A stretch of 64,000 bases of DNA from assembly GCF_012516375.2 (NCBI RefSeq), contig NZ_CP051204.2, positions 124,001-188,000 of the forward strand, read 5' to 3'. The notes under the pieces were generated by a model. It did not search any database. It was not told where the DNA came from and saw only the letters and a list, made by a program, of their open reading frames with translations. The position numbers were made by a program, and so were the translations under genes. The DNA is from Chitinophaga oryzae (GTDB lineage Bacteria > Bacteroidota > Bacteroidia > Chitinophagales > Chitinophagaceae). Shown here piece by piece: positions 35,513 through 44,185 of this stretch (the first letter of the stretch is position 1; each line of letters opens with the position of its first letter).

Positions 35513-35528
35513 TGTTCCACGTGAAACA
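35513..35528. other. parS-like site 3 (ParB binding)
   Basis: TGTTCCACGTGAAACA, one base from the classical consensus. It is 39 bp from site 2, start to start, and 7 bp from the ybeY stop. Confidence 0.9.
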
Positions 35529-35534
35529 TCATTG

Positions 35535-35966
35535 CTATTCCAATGCACCGAAATACTTAATCAGATATTTATCTTCCATTTGTTGCATCAGTGCATTCTC
35601 TGCTTTACTCTTATCTTTAAATCCACACAAGTGTAAAGCACCATGAAAAATTACCCTATGCAACTCCTGGTTAACAGACACCTTAAATTTCCCGGCATTC
35701 TCTTTCACCCTGTCAACGCTGATGTAAATTTCACCTTCCGTTACATCCGGATCCTCTCCCATTTCAAAAGTAACGATATCAGTGTAGGTGTCATGTTGCA
35801 AAAACTGCTTGTTGATCTCCAACAAATACGCATCAGAACAAAAAATGTAATGCAGGTCTTTTACCCCCTGTCCCTCATCGGCAAATAAATCCTTTAAAAA
35901 GGCTTTTAACTTTCTTTTTTCTTTCAGGTCCACTTTTACCTCGTGCGCTGTAAACTGAATTGCCAT
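35535..35966 (-). CDS. ybeY: Endoribonuclease YbeY
   Basis: 143 aa, normal length. It acts in 16S rRNA 3' maturation and ribosome quality control. The metal-binding motif reads HGALHLCGFKDKS, giving two of the usual three histidines (H-x3-H); the third position, normally His after G-Y-D, is Lys/Asp here. NKQFLQHDTYTDIVTFEMG and GEIYISVDRVKENA are typical. Single gene between a parS pair and feoA. Confidence 0.95.
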   Translation of the reverse strand: MAIQFTAHEVKVDLKEKRKLKAFLKDLFADEGQGVKDLHYIFCSDAYLLEINKQFLQHDTYTDIVTFEMGEDPDVTEGEIYISVDRVKENAGKFKVSVNQELHRVIFHGALHLCGFKDKSKAENALMQQMEDKYLIKYFGALE

Positions 35967-36034
35967 TGATGTATCGAATTATATAAAGTGGTGTAAAAGT
36001 AAAGTGAAATTTTGGATTGGATCCCGGATTCTTT

Positions 36035-36064
36035 TTGCATATTCCGTGCCCGGCGGTACCTTTG
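36035..36064 (+). promoter_or_regulatory. Promoter of feoA
   Basis: TTG (36035-36037), a 19-nt spacer and TACCTTTG (36057-36064): a full match to the Bacteroidota -33/-7 consensus. The leader would be about 60 nt. Confidence 0.75.
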
Positions 36065-36130
36065 CCCTGTCATTCATCGTAGCAATACCCCCGTTGCCAA
36101 AACTTAGTTTAAACAGATTAATACGTAGGT

Positions 36131-36367
36131 ATGAAAAAAGGCATAATGAAATTATCTTCCCTGGCAACAGGTAAAAGCGCAGTAATCATAGAATTTGAAA
36201 AAGACGATCTGCATATTAAGTTGATGGAGATGGGCTGCGTACCAGGTGAAACCGTTAAGATTGAAAAAATCGCTCCCCTGGGTGATCCCATTTCAATCAT
36301 GGTGGCAGGCTATAACCTGTCCCTCAGAAAAACGGAAGCTGACCATATTTGGGTAGAGGAAATATAA
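36131..36367 (+). CDS. feoA: FeoA domain protein
   Basis: 78 aa, a single SH3-like FeoA domain (MKLSSLATGKSAVIIEFE...LKLMEMGCVPGETVKIEKIAPLGDPI-type pattern and GYNLSLRKTEADHI). FeoA is a small cytoplasmic partner of FeoB in Fe2+ uptake. The ATG at 36131 is used; 36146 is possible. Usually feoA is next to feoB, but here it stands alone with its own promoter, 34 kb from the feoB at the window start. Confidence 0.93.
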   Translation: MKKGIMKLSSLATGKSAVIIEFEKDDLHIKLMEMGCVPGETVKIEKIAPLGDPISIMVAGYNLSLRKTEADHIWVEEI

Positions 36368-36479
36368 TTTCCTCTACTTGTTTTCCCCCTTTCCCTCTTC
36401 TCCTATCCCCCTCGTTATTGATTTCCTCCAACAAGAAAAAAATTTTAAAAAATTTGGCCCCCTGGTCTTGAAACCCTGT

Positions 36480-37030
36480 GTCGGCTCCCTATTTTCCACG
36501 CTAAAAAGGAAAAATCCGGCTTACAGATGTCCCTCCTCCTTTCTTTTTCCACAAAATCTTCCTTCAAAAAAAATTTTTGCTGAAAAATTTACCTGTTATG
36601 CACAAAAGGCGCCCTCCCTTTTCTAAAAATCTCCTGAGGAGACTGGTTTTCCACAGTATTTCCGTCAAAAAAGAAAAATTTTAAAAAAAATAAGCTCCTT
36701 TTTCAACAAAAAGGCTTTAAAAAGCAATCACTGGCAAGAAAGCGCACCGTTTTTCCACATTTTTTATGTGAAAAAGCAAAAATTTTTCAAATAAACAGAC
36801 CTTACCGCCTTAAAAGAGTTGGAGGATTCAAAAAATCAAAGACTACTTCGCATCTTTTAACAGAAAACAAAAAAATTTTCGAAAAAAGCAGCTGGTTTTC
36901 CACAAAAGCCTCCATACAAGCAGAATTTTGGGGCTTTATGAGGATGAAAAACAAAAAAAACTGTACTTTTTCCACATAAACCAGCGCTTTTATTCCAAAT
37001 TGTCCGAAAGGCTATTCTTTTTCCACATTT
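36480..37030 (+). other. Candidate replication origin, DnaA-box cluster 1
   Basis: An AT-rich non-coding block with same-strand DnaA-box-like nonamers: TTTTCCACA at 36545, 36647, 36751, 36896, 36968 and 37019, TTTTCCACG at 36492, and TTATGCACA (fits TTATNCACA) at 36596. A- and T-rich runs suited to unwinding lie between them. Together with the parS sites and mnmG this suggests oriC; DnaA binding is not proven, and dnaA is not in the window. Confidence 0.65.
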
Positions 37031-37190
37031 TTTCCGTCCAGCGTCTGAAAAAGTAAACTTCTCCTAAACACTATCCCCTGTAAAGGGCCAGCTGGCACTG
37101 GCTTCAAAAAATTCTACGCCTCAATGAGCGGGCTGAGAAACTGCTCCATCGTAAATGCATGGCATTCCCCCATCAAATTTTATTCGTCGC

Positions 37191-38274
37191 ATTCTCAGCC
37201 CTTTGTTCAAGCCCTCAGAATAAAGTCTTTTTCCCTCTATCCGGTATCCCGAAACACAATCGATTCTCAGCCTGCTTGCAATGCCGTGAGAATCCAATAA
37301 AAATAACTATCCCATCTCCTTATCTCAAAGCCAAAATATATTCAATTCTCAAAGCCTTGTCTGGCTCGTGAGAATGGCTCCTATTACAGCCTGATGATCA
37401 ACACTGCAGTTTCCAAAAAAATATTCAATTCTCAGCGCCTGACCTACACGCTGAGATTTCAATCTTCCACTCCGCCGGGAAAAAGACACTATTGCCATTT
37501 AAATATCGAAATGTCAGCGGCTTCATAAGGCGCTGACATTTCAATGGATTTCGATTCCCGTCAGAAATTCCTTTGATGTAAAAAATATTCAATTCTTACG
37601 GCTTTACTTAATGGCTGAGAATCGAATAAACTTTTAAGTAACGGGGTACCCCCAATACCGACGTCATTCTCAGGCCACAGACAATGCGCTGAGATTTAAA
37701 TGAAAAGCAAAATCCCGGGGTAACCCTTGGTTTAAAACAAATATTCGATTCTCAGAGCACTCTTGAAAATCACGCTCAGCTCCCCCCATAGGGCCGGCTT
37801 CTGCGGAAAAAAAGATTTTTATACGCCAGTATGCAAAGCTTACCGGCCATGGCTAATAGCTCCTAATGCAGAAAACGAAATCGATCTCAAAAAAATAAAG
37901 GCGCCGAGAATTGAATGAAAAGTAAAATCGCGGGGTTTCACCATCAATTATGTTTTTATTCAATTCTCAGCGCCTTCAAAAATTGGCGGGCAACGCTTTA
38001 ATAAATGGAAATTTTAGGAAGGATTAAAGAAGTCAAAGAAATAACAGACTCTCGCGGAACTTATAAGGCTTTGAGAATCTCATAAAAAAAAATTTTTCGG
38101 GCTAACCCAAGGCGAAAAAAAAGAATTAAAATCTCAGCGCCTTCAAAAAGCGGATTTAAGCACTTATTCACATACAAAGAAGCGAAATTAAGACAGCTAC
38201 CTTCAATAAACCGGGGAAATGGGTGGATAAAATCAAATATTCAACTCTCAAAGGCTTCATAACCGCCTGAGAAT
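37191..38274. repeat. Array C, about 13 phased 31-bp hairpin cores
   Basis: Cores of the form ATTCTCA-17 nt-TGAGAAT occur at 37191, 37263, 37345, 37428, 37510, 37592, 37666, 37748 (right arm decayed), 37883 (29 bp), 37963 (right arm decayed), 38048, 38131 (right arm decayed) and 38244. Spacing is mostly 80-85 bp (two of about 73, one of 132, one of 113). The loop tends to GCGCCTTcatAAGGCGC, so full units are near-complete palindromes. Outer flanks often read ATTCA and TGAAT. Unit 37510-37540 has two compensatory base-pair changes. Confidence 0.92.
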
Positions 38275-38292
38275 TAAATGATTCTGGCTAAA

Positions 38293-38334
38293 ACGGGAAA
38301 GCCCCGGGGTTATGTAAACCTCGGGGCTTCCCGT
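38293..38334 (-). terminator. Strong hairpin, probable nadA terminator
   Basis: Arms ACGGGAA-A-GCCCCGgGGTT and AACCtCGGGGCTTCCCGT pair with one bulge and one wobble, 5-nt loop. It lies 66 bp past the nadA stop; no long T-run. Confidence 0.65.
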
Positions 38335-38399
38335 AAAGACCAATAAATTAATTGATCGAAAAATAAAATTTGAATGATATTGAAAATCAAATAGTTAAA

Positions 38400-39407
38400 T
38401 CAAAGTCCAGCGCGTTCACTGATCTCCAGCATTCGCTCTATCGGCTTTTTAGCGGCGATTCTCAGGCTTTCTTCCATCGTAATTTCCGGCTGTTCGTATT
38501 CCATGCACAGATACAGCTTCTCAAGCGTATTCAATTTCATGTGTGGACAGTCATTACAAGCACATGCATTATTTGGCGGGGCCGGAATAAAAGTCTTCCC
38601 CGGATTTTCTTTCTGCATCTGATGCAGAATACCGGTTTCTGTTACCACGATATATTCCTGGGCATCGTCTTTTTTGCTGAACTTCAACAAACCTGTGGTG
38701 GAACCAATGTAATCGGCCACCGCCAGTACCGCCGGCTCACATTCCGGATGTGCAATAATTTTCGCTTTCGGATGCTGTGTTTTCAGTTTCGTGATTTTCT
38801 CCAGTGAAAAAATTTCGTGCACCATGCAGGCGCCGTTCCACAAAACCATATCGCGGCCTGTTTTCTTAATCAGGTAAGATCCCAGGTTACGGTCAGGTGC
38901 AAAAATGATCGGTTGGTCTTTCGGAACACTTTCAATAATTTTTTCTGCATTGGAAGAAGTGCAGATGATATCGCTCAGTGCCTTGATACCTGCCGAACAG
39001 TTGATATAGGAAATCACGATGTGATCAGGGTACTTGTCACGGAATTTTTTAAAAAGTTCGGGAGGCGCACTGTCTGCCAGGGAACATCCTGCTTTCAGGT
39101 CGGGCAAGAGTACTTTTTTCTGCGGGCTCAGAATTTTTGCCGTTTCAGCCATAAAGTGCACGCCGGCAAAAACAATAATATCGGCATCCGTTTTGGCAGC
39201 TTGTTGACTGAGGCCAAGACTGTCTCCGATATAATCGGCCACATCCTGGATGTCGGGCTCCTGGTAATAGTGCGCCAGTACGATCGCGTTTTTTTCCTTT
39301 TTCAGATTTTCGATCGCTGCAAACAGGTCCAGAGCTGGGTCAACCGGTATATCCAAAAATCCGTTATGCTGCAAATTTTTTTTCGCGACAGCGATTTCAG
39401 TAATCAT
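38400..39407 (-). CDS. nadA: Quinolinate synthase
   Basis: 335 aa. It condenses iminoaspartate with dihydroxyacetone phosphate to quinolinate in NAD synthesis, using a 4Fe-4S cluster. The conserved cysteines lie in [23 protein letters not shown] and the CACNDCPHM segment. [34 protein letters not shown] and the [11 protein letters not shown] block are diagnostic. Single gene; it stands alone between the two DnaA-box-like clusters, without nadB or nadC. Confidence 0.98.
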   Translation of the reverse strand: MITEIAVAKKNLQHNGFLDIPVDPALDLFAAIENLKKEKNAIVLAHYYQEPDIQDVADYIGDSLGLSQQAAKTDADIIVFAGVHFMAETAKILSPQKKVLLPDLKAGCSLADSAPPELFKKFRDKYPDHIVISYINCSAGIKALSDIICTSSNAEKIIESVPKDQPIIFAPDRNLGSYLIKKTGRDMVLWNGACMVHEIFSLEKITKLKTQHPKAKIIAHPECEPAVLAVADYIGSTTGLLKFSKKDDAQEYIVVTETGILHQMQKENPGKTFIPAPPNNACACNDCPHMKLNTLEKLYLCMEYEQPEITMEESLRIAAKKPIERMLEISERAGL

Positions 39408-39464
39408 AACTATATACTTATTTATTTATTTAAAAAGAAAAGCCCACTACTATTAGGGCTGTGA

Positions 39465-40030
39465 ATATGTGGAAATTAATTTTCCAGCACCTGTACAAAT
39501 GTAGTTGTTATTCCTTTTTTATACGCTTTCCACATCTAATTAACACCGTATTTCCCCGTCATTGCTGGATTTTACCTATTTCATCCACATACGTGGATAT
39601 CGTTGTTGGTGAAAATCTTTTTCACCGGGAGGGTATTGGGAAAATGTTAAAAGAACGCTTTTACTATCCACAATTCACATCCGCTTTTTTTGAGGTAAAC
39701 TTTTGGGAGAAAAACAAAATTAGTTTTACCGGTGTATAAAGGCACCTTTTCCCACCTTATTTTCAGTTTTACAGGTGGTTTTACACAGGTATTGTGGAAA
39801 AAAAACGATCGGACGAGTCAAAACGCCAAAATGAGGCATTGTTGAAAATAACCGTGTTTTATTCACATTTTCCTGTGGATTGTGAAAAATGGCTTTTTCA
39901 CATTTGTGTATAAACTGTTGAGCTTCCCAGGTGGACTGTTTTGCGAAAATACCCGTTCCTGCCGGTATTTTGAAATACTAACACGTTGAAAAAAAGCACC
40001 TTGAAAAAAGGGGATATCTGTGGAAAACCT
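39465..40030. other. DnaA-box-like cluster 2, candidate second part of the origin
   Basis: Non-coding and AT-rich between nadA and the foldase gene. Nonamers on both strands: CTTTCCACA 39526, CTATCCACA 39664, and on the minus strand TTTTCCACA at 39801-39793 and 40027-40019, and TTATACACA (fits TTATNCACA) at 39913-39905; weaker ones at 39469 and 39875. A short open frame here (39461-39739) is considered chance. Confidence 0.5.
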
Positions 40031-40112
40031 GTGAATGATAACCAGTCCACAAAAGTGTTAGAAAGGCCTCAAATCCTTTACTGTATTGGGTTTGAAAGCA
40101 AAAAATACTCTT

Positions 40113-40143
40113 TTGCAGTTACAGTTATTTTATTCTATTTTTG
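40113..40143 (+). promoter_or_regulatory. Promoter of the PpiD-like foldase gene
   Basis: TTG (40113-40115), a 20-nt spacer and TATTTTTG (40136-40143); the ATG follows at 40174. Confidence 0.72.
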
Positions 40144-40173
40144 CTTTCCTTAAAAATGTAGACTATATAATAT

Positions 40174-42264
40174 ATGTCAGTAATTCAGAAAATCAGGGAC
40201 AAATATGCCGTCGTGATCGTAGTAGTGATTTGCCTGGCTATTGTTAGTTTCCTGTTGCAGGATGCCTTTTTTGGCAAAAGTTCTCTCGCCCGCCGTTCTA
40301 CCACTGTGGGTAAAGTAAACGGTGAAGAGCTGGATCTCGGAGAATACCAGCGCCGTATTCAGGATGCCGAAGCAGGCGCCCGCCAGCAGATGCCCAATGG
40401 TAATATTGACGAACAAACCCGTCAATATATCCGTGAGCAGGTTTGGAACCAGTTTCTGAATGAACAGATTATGCAGGCCCAATATGAAAAACTGGGTATC
40501 GCAGTGACTGAAGCGGAAGTGGTAGACCAAATCAAAGGTAAAAACCCGAACCCTATCGTGGTTCAGCAGTTTACCCGCGATGGTCAGTTCGACCGCGTAG
40601 CATTACAGCAGACAATCGCACAGGCTCCCCAGAATCCTCAGATCCGTGCAGCCCTCGCGCAGCTGGAAACCTACATCGCCAAGTCCCAGGAACAGCTGAA
40701 ATATATCACCCTGATCAAACAAGGGGTATATTATCCTAAATGGATGGCTGCCCAGCAGCAGGAAGACAACAGCAAGACCGCTACCATCTCTTATGTAAGC
40801 GTACCTTATGCTTCTATTGCTGACTCCACTATTAAAGTAACTGACGCGGAACTGAACCGTTTCATTCAGGACCATAAAGAACTCTTTAAAGTAGAAGAAT
40901 CCCGCAAAGTGGAATATGTGTCTTTCGACGCCGTTCCTTCTGCCCAGGACTCCGCTGCTGCTATCCAGCAAATCGTTGCCCTGAAAGCAGAACTGGATAC
41001 CACTAATGATGTTGCCGGTTTCATCAACCGTAACTCTGAGATCAAATACTATGATGGCTACGTTTCCAAAAGCGCTGCCCAGGTACCTCAGAAGGATTCT
41101 ATCGTAAATCTGCCGGTAGGTGCTGTATACGGTCCTTACTACGATAACAACCTGATCGTGTTCGCGAAAATGGTAGACCGCAAAAACATGCCCGACAGCG
41201 TGAAAGTGCGTCATATCCTGATCGCTTCCGGTCCACAGGGCGGTTTACCGGATTCTGTCGCTAAAAAACGTGCTGACAGCATCGAGGTAGCGGTTAGAGG
41301 CGGTGCAGATTTCAAAGCACTGGTTACCCAGTACTCCGACGACCCGGGCAGCAAACAAACCGGCGGTGAATACGACATCACTCCAGCTACCCAGTTCGTA
41401 CCTGAATTCAAAGATTTCGCATTCGAAGGTTCCAAAGGCCAGATCAAAACGGTTAAAACCCAGTTCGGTTACCACGTGATCGAAATCATGGACCAGAAAA
41501 ACATTGGCCCGGCTATCAAAGTGGCTTACCTCGGTAAAGCTGTTGATGCCAGCAAGGAAACCAACAATAACGCTTACGGCGCCGCCAGCGATTTCGCAGG
41601 TAAAAGCCGTACCGCCGTTACTTTCGAAAAGAATGTTCAACAAGGCAAACTGAATAAAAGAATTGCTGACAACCTCCGCCCGATGGATTTTGTAATCCCC
41701 GGTATCGGACAGTCCCGCGAACTGGTACGCTGGGCCTATGAAGCCAAAAAAGGCGACGTAAGCACCGTGTTTACCTTCGACGACAAATATGTGGTAGCTG
41801 TACTGACCAGCGTTCGCGCTGAAGGCACCGCTCCGCTGGATGACGTAAGACCTCAGGTAGAAGCCGAAGTGAAAAAACATAAGAAAGCAGAACAGATCAT
41901 CGCTAAACTGCAAACTCCGGCCAGCCTGGACGCAGCTGCTAAATCCACCAACCAACCGGTGCTGAAAGCAGAAGGTGTAAGCTTCGCTTCTCCGTTTATC
42001 GCTTCCCTCGGCTTTGAACCCCGCGTTGCCGGCGCTTCTTTCAATAAAGCATGGGGTACCGCCAAAGTATCTGCTCCGATTGAAGGTAATGCTGCAGTAT
42101 ACGTGATCAAAGCTGACAGCTATGAACCAGCTCAGCAGGCACAGGACCTGGCTACCCAGCAGGCTGCTTACGAACAAGGTATCAAATCCCTGCTCGACCA
42201 GCAGCTGTTTGAAGTGTTGAAGAAGAAAAGCGACATCAAAGACACCCGCGGTAAATTCTTCTAA
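40174..42264 (+). CDS. PpiD-like peptidyl-prolyl isomerase, membrane anchored
   Basis: 696 aa. One N-terminal membrane segment (about 13-30, VVIVVVICLAIVSFLLQ) anchors it in the inner membrane with the rest in the periplasm. A SurA_N-type chaperone domain follows (about 40-210), then a parvulin domain (about 340-435: VRHILIASGPQG...ADFKALVTQYSDDPGSKQTGGEYD...FGYHVIEIMD) and a helical tail that ends in a second, degenerate PpiC-like part. It assists folding of outer-membrane proteins. Strong promoter upstream and strong terminator downstream; the first gene on the right of the origin-like region. Confidence 0.92.
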   Translation: MSVIQKIRDKYAVVIVVVICLAIVSFLLQDAFFGKSSLARRSTTVGKVNGEELDLGEYQRRIQDAEAGARQQMPNGNIDEQTRQYIREQVWNQFLNEQIMQAQYEKLGIAVTEAEVVDQIKGKNPNPIVVQQFTRDGQFDRVALQQTIAQAPQNPQIRAALAQLETYIAKSQEQLKYITLIKQGVYYPKWMAAQQQEDNSKTATISYVSVPYASIADSTIKVTDAELNRFIQDHKELFKVEESRKVEYVSFDAVPSAQDSAAAIQQIVALKAELDTTNDVAGFINRNSEIKYYDGYVSKSAAQVPQKDSIVNLPVGAVYGPYYDNNLIVFAKMVDRKNMPDSVKVRHILIASGPQGGLPDSVAKKRADSIEVAVRGGADFKALVTQYSDDPGSKQTGGEYDITPATQFVPEFKDFAFEGSKGQIKTVKTQFGYHVIEIMDQKNIGPAIKVAYLGKAVDASKETNNNAYGAASDFAGKSRTAVTFEKNVQQGKLNKRIADNLRPMDFVIPGIGQSRELVRWAYEAKKGDVSTVFTFDDKYVVAVLTSVRAEGTAPLDDVRPQVEAEVKKHKKAEQIIAKLQTPASLDAAAKSTNQPVLKAEGVSFASPFIASLGFEPRVAGASFNKAWGTAKVSAPIEGNAAVYVIKADSYEPAQQAQDLATQQAAYEQGIKSLLDQQLFEVLKKKSDIKDTRGKFF

Positions 42265-42295
42265 CAGACAGCATACATTTTTAACTGACATAAGG

Positions 42296-42324
42296 AAAAG
42301 GGAGGCAGCAATGCCTCCCTTTTT
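42296..42324 (+). terminator. Terminator after the foldase gene
   Basis: Perfect stem AAAAGGGAGGC/GCCTCCCTTTT, 6-nt loop, T-run. Confidence 0.92.
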
Positions 42325-42341
42325 ACATGCCCATATCTTCG

Positions 42342-42349
42342 TAAATTTG
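42342..42349 (+). promoter_or_regulatory. Candidate -7 element of the DUF2480 gene
   Basis: TAAATTTG matches TAnnTTTG, 22 bp before the ATG; no good -33 element. Confidence 0.4.
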
Positions 42350-42370
42350 TAAGGTTAAAAACAGACAGCT

Positions 42371-42877
42371 ATGGATGAAATCGTTAATAAAGTAGCACAG
42401 AGTGGCCTGGAAACCATCGACCTGGAACAATTCTACCCTAAGGGGGAGACTGTCATTTTTGATATGAAGGACTACCTTTTTATGGGAATGATCCTGAAAG
42501 AGAAAGACTTTCGTACCGCTATGCAGTCGCACGACTGGGAACAGTACCGTGGCAAAAACGTAGGCCTGGTATGTACAGCCGACGCCGTTGTACCCCTGTG
42601 GGCTTATATGCTGGTGATGACCAACCTGGAGCCGGTAGCGGCCTATGCCGCCTTCGGTGATGCAGAATTTATATATAAAACGTTATACCTGAAGAACTTA
42701 TCCTCCCTGGACGTTGCCGCCTTCACAGATAAACGTATCGTGATCAAAGGTTGCGGCGACAAGCGGGTAGGCGAAGTTGCCTATGCAGAAGTAACCCGCC
42801 TGCTGCGCCCGGTAGCTAAAAGCATTATGTACGGCGAGCCCTGTTCTTCTGTGCCGGTATATAAGAAAAAGGCCTAA
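42371..42877 (+). CDS. DUF2480 family protein
   Basis: 168 aa, a soluble single-domain protein. MDEIVNKVAQSGLETIDLEQFYP and the C-terminal RPVAKSIMYGEPCSSVPVYKK are characteristic of DUF2480, widespread in Bacteroidota, with a conserved Cys near the end and a GCGDKRVG motif (about 135-142). Function unknown. Convergent with corA, overlapping by 4 bp at the stops. Confidence 0.9.
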   Translation: MDEIVNKVAQSGLETIDLEQFYPKGETVIFDMKDYLFMGMILKEKDFRTAMQSHDWEQYRGKNVGLVCTADAVVPLWAYMLVMTNLEPVAAYAAFGDAEFIYKTLYLKNLSSLDVAAFTDKRIVIKGCGDKRVGEVAYAEVTRLLRPVAKSIMYGEPCSSVPVYKKKA

Positions 42878-43995
42878 AACCAGCCCCGCTTCCGGAAAAT
42901 AAGGATCATCAGCACCAGCAGCACCCCCATCCCCCCAAGGGTATAAAAGTAGCCGTTGGGGCTTGCCAGCTCCGGCATATTGTGGAAATTCATACCGTAA
43001 ATACCGGCGATCAGGGTTAAGGGCGACAATAAAGTGGTCACTACCGCCAGTACTTTCATGATCTCATTCATTTTGAGATTGAGCTGGGTATGATACATCT
43101 CCTGTACGTTGAGTATCATATCCCGGTAGTTGTCTGCCAGATCATTACACTGAATGATGTGGTCGTACACGTCTTTGTAATATTTCGTTACATTATCCTC
43201 CAGCAGGTCGCTTTCACTTTTCAGAAAACCGTTGACCAGCTCACGTACCGGCGCTATCCCTCTTTTGAAAAGAAATACCTGGCGCCGAAGGAAGTTGATC
43301 CGCGCCAGCGTGCGGGTATTGGGATAGTGCTGCACCAGGTCTTCCATCAGCTCTATCCTTTCTCCCAGTTTATCCAGCACAGTAAAATAGCTGTCTACAA
43401 TCACGTCCAGCAGGGAATAACAGAGGAAGTCCATGGTACCGTTGCGGATACGGGAACCCGGTATTTTGAGTTTCTCCCGCACAGGGTCAAATACGTCCCT
43501 TGTAGGATCTTCCTGGAAAGAGATCACGAAATTTTTTCCCATGACGATGCTCACCTGTTCCAGGTCGATGGTGGATGCCTCACTATTAAAATACATCATG
43601 GGCAACTGACAAAACAGCCGCTCTCCTATATCGTCCATTTTGGCGCGCTGTCCTATACTCAGGATATCCTCTTCTATCAGCGGGTGGATCATGTAATGCT
43701 GACAAATGGCATGTACATCGTCTTTCCGGATGCCATCCACATTGATCCAGGTAGACGTTGGCTTATCACGGTAGGCAAATACCTCTTCCAGCGATACCAG
43801 TGTTTCTTCCGTACAGCCGTTACCGCTATAATCGAAAACGGTGATCTTACTGTTTTCGGCTGGTTTGCGCGAAGCCACGCTGGTAGCGGGGTTGAAGTTC
43901 ATGATGCGCTGCCGCTTCACCTTGAACGGGTTAAGCTCATCCAACATGTCCATCACAACGGGGATGGGCAGCCTTTTTTTCACTGATTTAAGCAT
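42874..43995 (-). CDS. corA: Magnesium/cobalt transporter CorA
   Basis: 373 aa. A large cytoplasmic N-terminal domain precedes two C-terminal membrane helices; the pore signature YGMNFHN lies at the end of the first. The acidic/amide loop after it (MPELASPNG) fits the selectivity loop. CorA forms a pentamer that imports Mg2+. No Mg2+-responsive leader is evident. Single gene. Confidence 0.96.
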   Translation of the reverse strand: MLKSVKKRLPIPVVMDMLDELNPFKVKRQRIMNFNPATSVASRKPAENSKITVFDYSGNGCTEETLVSLEEVFAYRDKPTSTWINVDGIRKDDVHAICQHYMIHPLIEEDILSIGQRAKMDDIGERLFCQLPMMYFNSEASTIDLEQVSIVMGKNFVISFQEDPTRDVFDPVREKLKIPGSRIRNGTMDFLCYSLLDVIVDSYFTVLDKLGERIELMEDLVQHYPNTRTLARINFLRRQVFLFKRGIAPVRELVNGFLKSESDLLEDNVTKYYKDVYDHIIQCNDLADNYRDMILNVQEMYHTQLNLKMNEIMKVLAVVTTLLSPLTLIAGIYGMNFHNMPELASPNGYFYTLGGMGVLLVLMILIFRKRGWF

Positions 43996-44115
43996 AAAAA
44001 CGGTATCTGCGAAAAATCATTTTTCAAACCGAATTTAAACCAAAATCCGGTAAGGATGGGGGAAAGTAAATTCGTTACTTAAATCCTATAGGGTATATAG
44101 GAAATTCAACAGATA

Positions 44116-44145
44116 AAAAGCCGCAGGAAGATGCCTGCGGCTTTT
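44116..44145 (-). terminator. Terminator of the DUF3472 gene
   Basis: Perfect stem AAAGCCGCAGG/CCTGCGGCTTT, 6-nt loop, with A-run before on the plus strand. Confidence 0.85.
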
Positions 44146-44185
44146 ACTAATAGCAGTAAACGCTATACGATAGATGCCTGCTATT

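Noticed and set aside
36378..36626. 82-aa plus-strand frame after feoA
   Set aside because: Runs through the DnaA-box cluster; composition (Phe, Lys, Pro, Ser) reflects AT-rich non-coding DNA.
37191..38274. CRISPR array
   Set aside because: Repeats are degenerate, palindromic hairpins with spacers that are themselves partly similar (for example shared AAAATCGCGGGGT-like words); no cas genes.
39461..39739. 92-aa plus-strand frame after nadA
   Set aside because: Overlaps box cluster 2, no homology signal, AT-driven composition.
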